Shown here: positions 58,901 through 64,000 of the stretch, one piece after another | How the letters are laid out: each line of letters starts with the position of its first letter | Numbering within the stretch: position 1 is the first letter of the stretch | Origin: Clostridia bacterium | Lineage (GTDB): Bacteria > Bacillota > Clostridia > Oscillospirales > Acutalibacteraceae | Assembly: GCA_017399065.1 (NCBI GenBank) | Contig: JAFQEL010000007.1 | Span: forward strand, 50,484-114,483 | Direction: 5' to 3' | DNA: 64,000 nucleotides | Made by a program: the position numbers and the translations under genes | The notes under the pieces: model-generated | What the model saw: only the letters and a program-made list of their open reading frames with translations | The model's database searches: none | Told to the model about the DNA's origin: nothing

Positions 58901-59161
58901 CTTATTGAGCAGCTTAGCTTTTTCGGTTTCGTTCAGCCCTTCAGCCATTACGCGTATTGTCTGTGCCTGTTCAAGAGCTGGGAACTCTTCATTCATAATG
59001 TCGAGTCCCTGCTTCATCGAGAAATCGTCTGGCAGGTAAACGGTAAGGTCAGTGTTGATACCTACTTTTAATGACAAAACTGCACAGATTATACAGAGTG
59101 CAACAGCTGCAATCAGCAGAGCATACCGTCCTTTTATAATTAAATCGGCAATCCTTTTCAT
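55937..59161 (-). CDS. MMPL/RND-family membrane protein with a tandem-repeat ectodomain
   Basis: 1074 residues. RND/MMPL topology: TM1 at about 12-32, a first extracellular domain, a TM cluster (about 155-350, with MDYSIILMNRYRQ), a very large second extracellular domain (about 355-895) and a C-terminal TM cluster (GATIDYGILLTNYYRE). Both Asp-Tyr proton-relay motifs are present. The second ectodomain contains about five repeats of 75-90 residues with (M/L)GMD..Q(L/M)R.LYLLY-type cores. MMPL proteins export lipids or peptides. ATG 59161 has GGAGG just upstream. It ends in a Lys-rich tail. Confidence 0.88.
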   Translation of the reverse strand: MKRIADLIIKGRYALLIAAVALCIICAVLSLKVGINTDLTVYLPDDFSMKQGLDIMNEEFPALEQAQTIRVMAEGLNETEKAKLLNKLKSIEHVSGITHNSSDEYNKGDKTLYIVNTEFAYGSDEELAIENALANEFTDYNITFKNDNPGDVEIPMWVLLFAVGLAIIILLLMCGSWFEPLLFLLTIGVAVVINAGTNIVLGSISNVTQSISAILQLILSMDYSIILMNRYRQQKAVHPDKKSAMKTALTNAFSSVAGSAFTTVVGLLMLVFMQFKIGFDIGVVLAKGVFISMLCVFTVLPGLILLCDKIITKTTKKEFPLPMGKLAKFSHRFRHVFTAVFIVLFVAFYILQNNTQIAYNLEMSDPIADVFPQANSIVMIYENDDEEAVAKLADELENNENINQVLGYPNLLAKEHTAQEMIYSIDGLSTAFGVDMAQGFELDEFMLRLIYYSYYDGSLKPISMSDFITFLTEDIASNPTFDSYITDDMRAQLDTFKVFADADELTKPLSAKALAEFFGMDEATAKSMMLLYYSENGGADYGTMTLGTFADYIINDVSKNEMYADMFDENTLAQLDTLSAYTDKEEVTKPRNYEEMADLMGIDPNQMRLLYIGYSDENTPTDILAGASRELSLQQVINFVVNNSNRFSSMMSEENLQQLPLAQKIINGTAADKAYSPDELAELIGMDAAQLRQLYLLYITEYGDTSEWKVSVKNLLDCLNSGVLDRPEYTTMIEPDMKSSLGSAQTMVSAVVSGIKLDSSEMTELLTSLAGEGMLDKATVDLIYLYYSSDAYFNPEWKLSIEKLFNHLSTELVNDPVFSPVIGDEIKAQLSNAGKALNDGVTMLKGDTYSRMVLQTSYPVESEKTTAFLDRINAYANDNFSGNLYLIGMSPMTYEMSGTFDKELLFITLLTAIAIFIIVAISFRSMIIPMILVLLVQCGVFITVTVIGWQGFSIYFLALLIVECILMGATIDYGILLTNYYRESRKKLEPKEALAEAYKGSIHTIMTSGLIMVIVTAIISIFYSDPTVAQICRTISIGVTAAIVLIVFILPGMLAAFDKLITKERKALKKSKKK

Positions 59162-59218
59162 TTTTCCTCCAAAATATATGTTTAGATAATTCCAAAGTAA
59201 ATTTAAAGTAACAAAATT

Positions 59219-59247
59219 ATTATATATTAATAACCAATTATTGTCAA
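59219..59247 (-). promoter_or_regulatory. Perfect consensus promoter of the MMPL gene
   Basis: On the minus strand, TTGACA (59242-59247), 17 bases, TATAAT (59219-59224). The rest of 59250-59415 shows nothing recognisable. Confidence 0.75.
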
Positions 59248-59416
59248 TCACACATTAGTATAATAAATAACAAAAAAATACGGCTGTGTATAGTGCAAGT
59301 TGCATATACAAGACGTAATATAATTTCAAAAATATATTTACAGTCCGTAAAAGGTTCAATGATTATAAAACCTACGTAAGAGTTTCAATAAAAAGTTCAG
59401 ATATTTCAATTATCGG

Positions 59417-59445
59417 TTTACATTTTCCTTTTCGAAATGTATAAT
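59417..59445 (+). promoter_or_regulatory. Promoter of the Gfo/Idh operon
   Basis: TTTACA (59417-59422), 17 bases, TATAAT (59440-59445). Confidence 0.7.
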
Positions 59446-59479
59446 AGAATTATCAATTTATCAAAAAGTTGGTGATTGA

Positions 59480-60463
59480 ATGAAAAAAGTAAGAATAGGT
59501 ATAGTAGGTACAGGTACTATTGCACACCGCTTTGCCGAGGCTATAGCAAATGTAAAAAATGCCGAGCTTACGGCTGTTGCTTCAAGAACGGCAGAGGGAG
59601 CAAAAAAATTCGGCGACGAATTCGGTATAGAGTACCGTTTTGACAGCTATGAGAAAATGGCAGAGTCAGACGTTATTGATGCCGCATATATTGCCGTACC
59701 GCACTCAGGTCATATCGGCTGCTCTTGTCTTATGATGAACGGCGGCAAGCACGTAATCTGCGAAAAGCCTATGGCTGTAAACCTGACAGAGGCAGAGGAA
59801 ATGTTCAACTGTGCAGATAAAAACGGCGTGCTTCTTATGGAGGCAATGTGGGCAAGGCTTGTACCCGGTACAATCAAAATGCTCGAGCTTGTCAAAAGCA
59901 ATGTGCTTGGTGAAATACTCGGAGTTGAAGGTAAATTCTGCTATACTATGGATGAGGATGAGATGGGCCATCACGTATTCAAACGTGAAAACGGAGGCGG
60001 CTCACTTCTTGACGTAGGTGTATACGGACTCAACTTCGCAAGCTGGTATCTCGGTAAGGATGTTGAGGCAATGAGTGCGTACTGCTCGACGTACGGCGGA
60101 GTCGATAGCCATACATGTGTATTGCTCAAGTACAAAAATGCTGCGATTGCCGACATCTCATCTGCAATACTTCTCCGAAAGCCTAACGAGGGATATATTT
60201 ACGGCAGTAAGGGCTATGCGCGTCTGCCGCGTTTCTATGCCCCGCAAGAGATTGAACTTTATTTCAACGACGGCAGGATAGAAAATATTTCTGCTCCGTA
60301 TGCAGGCAACGGATTTGAAGAACAGATAACTCATTTTTGTGAATGTGTTTTGGGTAGTCTTACCGAAAGCCCGGTTATTACCCGTGAGCAGACCCTTTAC
60401 ATAACAAAGCAAATGGACGAAATCCGAAAGCGTATCGGAATAAAATATCTGCAGGATAAATAA
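59480..60463 (+). CDS. Gfo/Idh/MocA-family oxidoreductase
   Basis: 327 residues. Rossmann fold with IGIVGTGTIAHRFAEAI, then VAVPHSGHIGC-like YIAVPHSGHIG and the catalytic CEKPMAVNLTEAEEM (Lys). A C-terminal alpha/beta domain has GGSLLDVGVYGLNFASWYLG, whose Asp and Tyr are active-site positions. Such enzymes oxidise sugars or dihydrodiols with NAD(P); the exact substrate is unknown. It is followed after 13 bases by a secreted propeller-like gene. Confidence 0.9.
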   Translation: MKKVRIGIVGTGTIAHRFAEAIANVKNAELTAVASRTAEGAKKFGDEFGIEYRFDSYEKMAESDVIDAAYIAVPHSGHIGCSCLMMNGGKHVICEKPMAVNLTEAEEMFNCADKNGVLLMEAMWARLVPGTIKMLELVKSNVLGEILGVEGKFCYTMDEDEMGHHVFKRENGGGSLLDVGVYGLNFASWYLGKDVEAMSAYCSTYGGVDSHTCVLLKYKNAAIADISSAILLRKPNEGYIYGSKGYARLPRFYAPQEIELYFNDGRIENISAPYAGNGFEEQITHFCECVLGSLTESPVITREQTLYITKQMDEIRKRIGIKYLQDK

Positions 60464-60476
60464 GGAGGAAAACAAA

Positions 60477-61337
60477 ATGTTTATTTTTAACAAAATTATG
60501 TACGTGCTTACTTTACCGCTTCTTCTTATCACCTTACTTACAAGCCCCAAGGCTGTCAGCACAGATACGGCAGAGCTTATTTCAAAGGATACTTTTGTGT
60601 TTGATAAGGCTCTTATTATGGGGCAGGGAATTACAACGGATGGTGAATATTACTACACAAGCGGCTCAATAACCGCTCTCAATCTTACTGCTCTTGCAAA
60701 ATTTGATTGTAAAGATGTAGAGCTTGTCAAGCAGCATATCAATCCGCTTCCGAAGGAGTGTTCAGACAGAGGGAATAACCACATCGGAGGCATCAGCTAT
60801 TACGACGGGAAGATATATGCACCCGTTGAGGGCGGCGACGAAGTGTATGCCTGTATAGTTGTTTTTGATGCTCAAACCCTTGAGCCTACAGGGGAAATTT
60901 ATGATTTGCCTAACGAAATATACACCGACGGTGTGCCTTGGTGTGCCGTCGATCCTGACACGGGTTACCTTTATGCATCAAAGTGGACTGATATAGAAAC
61001 CGTCTACGCTTATGATACCGCTGATTCGATGAAACTTGTGAAGGAAATTGACTTGACAGGTATTGAAAGAATACATCGTATTCAGGGCGGAGAATTTTAT
61101 AAAGGCACGCTCTATCTCTCTAACGATACCGAGGATAACGGAAACTTCAAAAACATACTCAGTGTTGATGTTGAGACAGGTGAGGTTGCTGTTGCGGCTG
61201 TAAGAGATGTAGGCGGCAAAAATGTCGAGGCAGAGGGTATGACCTTCCTTGAAACTGAAGACGGTGCAGTTATGCACGTGCTCGATTACAACAAAGTAAT
61301 AGGAGTTTTTATCCATCACTATAAAGTGAATTTCTGA
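60477..61337 (+). CDS. Secreted or membrane-anchored beta-propeller-like protein
   Basis: 286 residues. An N-terminal hydrophobic segment (about 6-24) is a signal or anchor. The rest has repeating strand units (GQGITTDGEYYYTSGSI, HIGGISYYDGKIYAPVEGG, WCAVDPDTGYLYASKWTD, IHRIQGGEFYKGTLYLSND, AEGMTFLETEDGAVMHVLDY) at about 40-60 residue spacing, fitting a five- or six-bladed propeller. RBS AAGGAGGA. Function unknown. Confidence 0.75.
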   Translation: MFIFNKIMYVLTLPLLLITLLTSPKAVSTDTAELISKDTFVFDKALIMGQGITTDGEYYYTSGSITALNLTALAKFDCKDVELVKQHINPLPKECSDRGNNHIGGISYYDGKIYAPVEGGDEVYACIVVFDAQTLEPTGEIYDLPNEIYTDGVPWCAVDPDTGYLYASKWTDIETVYAYDTADSMKLVKEIDLTGIERIHRIQGGEFYKGTLYLSNDTEDNGNFKNILSVDVETGEVAVAAVRDVGGKNVEAEGMTFLETEDGAVMHVLDYNKVIGVFIHHYKVNF

Positions 61338-61343
61338 TTTTTC

Positions 61344-61373
61344 AACGGCAGTCATCAGACTGCCGTTTTTTTA
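61344..61373 (+). terminator. Rho-independent terminator
   Basis: AACGGCAGTC (61344-61353) and GACTGCCGTT (61358-61367) followed by T5-6. Confidence 0.9.
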
Positions 61374-61412
61374 CCGCTTACTGCAGATAATACGCCGAAC
61401 ACTTAAATGCTA

Positions 61413-61441
61413 TTGATTTTTGGTTAGCGAGAAATTATGAT
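61413..61441 (+). promoter_or_regulatory. Promoter of the LytTR-DUF3021 operon
   Basis: TTGATT (61413-61418), 17 bases, TATGAT (61436-61441). Confidence 0.6.
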
Positions 61442-61462
61442 TGAAGCGAAGGGAGGGCTTTG

Positions 61463-61894
61463 ATGAAATGCAAAACCGTAATTGACAAAAACCGTGAGGA
61501 AGAGGTAATAATTTACGCTCACGAAAGAAACGAAACCGTTGAGTCGATAGAAAGAATTGTTTCAAGCACACAGCTTGAGTTGATTGGCTACTCAGGCAAA
61601 TCAGCAGTCAGGCTAAAACAGGCAGAAGTATATTGTTTTACTGTTGAAGATAACAAAGTCTATGCAATAACAGAGTGCGAAAAGCTGCAGGTAAAATTAA
61701 GGCTGTATCAGATTGAGGATATTGCAGACGACAGCTTTGTAAAAATTAATCAATCGTGTATTGCGAATGTCAGTCAGATAAAACGATTTGATGCATCTGT
61801 ATCGGGCACGCTGCGTGTAATGTTCAAAAACGGCTATACGGATTATGTTTCAAGAAGACAACTTAAACCGGTTAAAGAAAGGTTGGGTTTATAA
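61463..61894 (+). CDS. LytTR-domain DNA-binding regulator
   Basis: 143 residues. The N-terminal 45 residues are a small leader domain; the LytTR domain (about 50-143) has VYCFTVEDNKVYAITECEKL, FVKINQSCIANVSQIKRFDA and YTDYVSRRQLKPVKERL. No receiver domain is present. It is coupled to a DUF3021 membrane protein (stop and start overlap in TAATG). In this known pair the membrane protein is thought to modulate the DNA-binding partner. The ATG at 61463 follows GGGAGGG. Confidence 0.9.
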   Translation: MKCKTVIDKNREEEVIIYAHERNETVESIERIVSSTQLELIGYSGKSAVRLKQAEVYCFTVEDNKVYAITECEKLQVKLRLYQIEDIADDSFVKINQSCIANVSQIKRFDASVSGTLRVMFKNGYTDYVSRRQLKPVKERLGL

Positions 61895-62310
61895 TGAATA
61901 AATATGTAAAAGAGTTTTTACACAGAGGACTTATATTTGGGGGCTTCGGACCGATTGTAGTCGGCATAATTTTTGTGATATTACAATATACAGTTGAAGG
62001 TTTTTCACTCAGCGGAATGCAGGTTTTGCTCGCGGTTGTGTCGACATATCTGCTTGCTTTTATTCAGGCAGGCGCGACCGTATTCAATCAGATTGAGCAC
62101 TGGAGCACTGTCAAATCTCTGTTTTGCCATTTCGGCAGCCTTTATGTGGCATATTCGGTATGCTATATTGCAAATTCGTGGATTCCTTTTAAGCCGATGG
62201 TGCTTGTTATATTTACGGCGATCTTTGCCGTTGTATTTTTTGTCGTATGGACTATTGTGTATCTGTCCGTGCGAGCTGCAAGTAATAAATTTAACAAAAC
62301 TCTTCACTGA
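61894..62310 (+). CDS. DUF3021 family membrane protein
   Basis: 138 residues with four predicted membrane helices (about 12-35, 45-65, 78-98 and 102-125). FLHRGLIFGGFGPIVVGIIF at the N-terminus and the size match DUF3021, the partner of stand-alone LytTR regulators. Role inferred from the pairing: sequestration or signalling to the LytTR protein. Confidence 0.85.
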   Translation: MNKYVKEFLHRGLIFGGFGPIVVGIIFVILQYTVEGFSLSGMQVLLAVVSTYLLAFIQAGATVFNQIEHWSTVKSLFCHFGSLYVAYSVCYIANSWIPFKPMVLVIFTAIFAVVFFVVWTIVYLSVRAASNKFNKTLH

Positions 62311-62338
62311 CAGCCGTAAGTGTGCTATAATAAGCACA
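62303..62338 (+). promoter_or_regulatory. Promoter with palindrome before the rhodanese gene
   Basis: TTCACT (62303-62308), 17 bases, TATAAT (62326-62331). The -10 box lies in the centre of TGTGCT-N6-AGCACA (62321-62338), a perfect inverted repeat that could be an operator. Confidence 0.5.
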
Positions 62339-62362
62339 TACTTTTTTCAGGAGTGAAGTTGG

Positions 62363-62782
62363 TTGAAATTTAAAAGAAGAATTGTTGCGGCTCTGGCGGT
62401 TACAGCTTTAAGTATTATATTTTTTGCAGGCTGTACAAATAATAATCACGAAAGTGAGGAGACGACAACTGTGAGCTACGAGCAGATATCGCAAGAAGAA
62501 GCAAAAAGAATTATGGATACCGAGAGCGGCTATGTGATAATTGATGCACGCACTCAGGAAGAATATGATTCGGGTCATATCGAAGGGGCGATACTTGTTC
62601 CCGAGTATGAAATAGCTGACAGGGCAGAGAAAGAGCTGCCCGACAAGTCTCAGCTTATTCTTGTCTATTGCCGAAGCGGCAGACGCAGTAAAATTGCTTC
62701 TCAGGCACTTGCCGACCTTGGCTACACAAACGTCAAAGAATTCGGCGGAATAATTACCTGGGAATATGAAACTGTAAAGTGA
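62363..62782 (+). CDS. Rhodanese-domain lipoprotein
   Basis: 139 residues. Signal peptide with lipobox FFAGC (Cys at about 22). The rhodanese fold (about 40-138) has VIIDARTQEEYDSGHIEGAI and the active-site loop VYCRSGRRSKIA with the catalytic Cys. It likely handles sulfane sulfur or acts as a redox relay on the outer face of the membrane. The start is TTG behind CAGGAG. Confidence 0.87.
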   Translation: MKFKRRIVAALAVTALSIIFFAGCTNNNHESEETTTVSYEQISQEEAKRIMDTESGYVIIDARTQEEYDSGHIEGAILVPEYEIADRAEKELPDKSQLILVYCRSGRRSKIASQALADLGYTNVKEFGGIITWEYETVK

Positions 62783-62824
62783 TGTAACTTTACGCTGAGT
62801 CTTGAATGTCGGGGGGCGAAAAAT

Positions 62825-63121
62825 ATGGCTGAAATAGCAGAAGTTATAATGATTGTTTGCTTCGGTGCATCGTGGCCTTTTAACGTAATCAAATCTTATA
62901 AAGCACGTACCGCAAAGGGCAAAAGCCCAGTGTTTCTGTGCCTTATAATTATCGGATACATAGCGGGTATAGTGTCGAAGTTTTTGAATGAAGCGTATAT
63001 GGCGGCAATTGGCGAGAAATGGTATGTGCTGTTTTTCTATTTCCTCAATCTTTTAATGGTCAGTGCAGACCTTATAATTTATTTCAGAAACAGAATGCTT
63101 GACAAAAGGAGCGGAATATGA
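62825..63121 (+). CDS. SemiSWEET/PQ-loop family small membrane protein
   Basis: 98 residues with three membrane helices. The first-helix motif ASWPFNVIKSYKARTAKGKS, with Pro-Phe before Asn, matches the PQ-loop of SemiSWEET sugar transporters, which work as dimers. It overlaps the next gene by 4 bases (ATGA). The substrate is unknown. Confidence 0.75.
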   Translation: MAEIAEVIMIVCFGASWPFNVIKSYKARTAKGKSPVFLCLIIIGYIAGIVSKFLNEAYMAAIGEKWYVLFFYFLNLLMVSADLIIYFRNRMLDKRSGI

Positions 63122-63843
63122 AACTTTTGTCGATTGGTAACAGCTTTTCAACTGATGCACATTTCTTTCTGCACCGTCTGGCAGTGCTTCACGGAGTTGA
63201 TTTATATACGGCAAACCTTTTTATCGGCGGTTGCAGTTTAGAGACACATTGGCATAACGTGAACGAAAATAATGCGGACTATGACTATGAGATAAACGGA
63301 AACGTCGCAGAGCGAAAAATCAGCATTGAAGAAGCTTTGGCAGAAGATAAGTGGGACGTTATCACCTTTCAGCAGGCGAGTGCATACAGCGGTATGCCCA
63401 ATACGTTTGAGCCGTATCTTACCAACCTTGTCAGCTTTGTAAAGCAGAAACAGCCGCAGGCGAAGCTGTATTTTCACCAGACCTGGAGCTATGAAAACGG
63501 CTCACCTCATTCGGGCTTTGTAGGTTATGATTCCGACAGCCGTAAAATGTTTGAAAGCATTGTTTCGGCTTCTGACAATGCGATTGAAATTACAGGTGCG
63601 ACACTTATTCCTGCAGGCACTGTAATACAGAAGCTTCGTGACGATGTAAAGGAGTTTAACTATACAGACGGTGGGGTGTCGCTTTGTCGTGATACTTATC
63701 ATCTGTCAGAAACTTACGGCAGATATGCCGCGGCGGCAATATGGTTGCGTACGCTGACGGGTAAAGCAGTTGCGACAAATCCGATAAATGAACTTGATAT
63801 AAAACTGATTGAAAAAATTAATACTGTTGTTAACAGCATATAA
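63118..63843 (+). CDS. DUF4886 family protein (SGNH hydrolase-like)
   Basis: 241 residues. KLLSIGNSFSTDAHFFLHRL is the N-terminal block with the putative nucleophile Ser; NLFIGGCSLETHW, VITFQQASAYSG and the final LCRDTYHLSETYGRYAAA give further SGNH-like Gly, Gln/Asn and Asp-His positions. The family is thought to include carbohydrate esterases. It has no signal peptide. It shares a transcript with the SemiSWEET-like gene. Confidence 0.85.
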   Translation: MKLLSIGNSFSTDAHFFLHRLAVLHGVDLYTANLFIGGCSLETHWHNVNENNADYDYEINGNVAERKISIEEALAEDKWDVITFQQASAYSGMPNTFEPYLTNLVSFVKQKQPQAKLYFHQTWSYENGSPHSGFVGYDSDSRKMFESIVSASDNAIEITGATLIPAGTVIQKLRDDVKEFNYTDGGVSLCRDTYHLSETYGRYAAAAIWLRTLTGKAVATNPINELDIKLIEKINTVVNSI

Positions 63844-63865
63844 GTAAAGCCCGGTGAAAATGATA

Positions 63866-64000
63866 TAGTCCCCTTAGAGTAGACACTCGAAAAAAGAAAA
63901 ATTTTCGAGACTACACTAAGGGGATTGTTTTATGGGAAGAAAAGGATATAAGTACAAGAAATATTCAGCAGAGCAGAAAATGTCAGCAGTACAAGACTAC
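63866..64000 (+). mobile_element. Left end of an insertion sequence (partial)
   Basis: A long imperfect inverted repeat (CCCCTTAGAGTAG.. at 63870-63893 against ..CTACACTAAGGGG at 63902-63923) lies 8 bases before a transposase start. It could be the outer end of the element or a hairpin that blocks read-through transcription. The right end is outside the window. Confidence 0.6.
63932..64000 (+). CDS. Transposase, N-terminal fragment (IS3-family OrfA-like)
   Basis: 23 codons reach the window edge: a basic start, MGRKGYKYKKYSAEQKM and on, as in helix-turn-helix OrfA proteins of the IS3/IS150 group. Family is tentative because so little is visible. Confidence 0.5.
   Translation, partial: MGRKGYKYKKYSAEQKMSAVQDY

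Noticed and set aside
62825..63121. Multidrug (EmrE-like) small transporter
   Set aside because: Three helices with a PQ-loop-like motif fit SemiSWEET better than the four-helix SMR family.

Overview
The window looks like the chromosome of a low-to-mid GC Gram-positive anaerobe of the class Clostridia, most likely Oscillospirales (Ruminococcaceae-like). This is inference from content: strong GGAGG ribosome sites, frequent TTG/GTG starts, sigma-A promoters with 17-base spacers, a CIRCE-controlled hrcA-grpE-dnaK-dnaJ operon, an NAD(P)-linked [FeFe] hydrogenase operon (HndABCD type), a wall teichoic acid locus with TarI/TarJ/TarL-like proteins, and a cohesin-dockerin protein.

Layout. 1-6.45 kb: start of an aldose epimerase, then an envelope cluster (double-FHA protein, FtsW/RodA, class B PBP, amidase, two PH-domain membrane proteins). 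6.5-12.5 kb: teichoic acid cluster (two GT2 transferases, TagGH-type exporter, TarI, TarJ, polyol-phosphate transferase). 12.5-16.3 kb: GH36 alpha-galactosidase and a secreted metallophosphoesterase. 16.4-17.8 kb: membrane XRE regulator and an intergenic repeat. 17.8-23.2 kb: chaperone operon plus a Gph phosphatase. 23.3-25.8 kb: SDR, ComEA-like, cyclophilin, lipoprotein.

25.9-32.1 kb: a 6.2-kb integrative element in the 3' end of a tRNA-Thr gene, bounded by 46-bp direct repeats. It has an integrase with an embedded XRE-like domain, a repressor with a divergent operator, Cro-like and Xis-like proteins, a winged-helix replication protein whose own gene contains four 22/23-bp-spaced iterons (lambda-O-like layout), a sigma-like protein, two candidate non-coding RNAs with their own promoters, and a second regulatory switch with three operators. 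There are no capsid, terminase, relaxase or recognisable defence genes. The hexamer GAGCGG/CCGCTC occurs about 35 times by my hand count inside it, against about 15 in the other 58 kb. This element is the best candidate for an undescribed system.

32.2-46.7 kb: housekeeping and surface genes (propeller-like protein, flavodoxin-fold protein with an apparent ACG start, cohesin-dockerin protein, second metallophosphoesterase, alpha/beta hydrolase, rpsO-pnp with a very long leader hairpin, M28 peptidase, NLPA-like lipoprotein, MnmA, acetyltransferase-only GlmU, duplicated-domain lipoprotein). 46.8-52.0 kb: hydrogenase operon behind a structured leader. 52-59.2 kb: secreted PPC/Ig protein, a sigma-like/transmembrane fusion, and an MMPL protein with an unusual tandem-repeat ectodomain. 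59.4-63.9 kb: Gfo/Idh oxidoreductase, secreted propeller-like protein, LytTR-DUF3021 pair, rhodanese lipoprotein, SemiSWEET-like and DUF4886-like proteins. An insertion sequence begins at the right edge.

All calls come from reading motifs and translations by eye; no database search was run.
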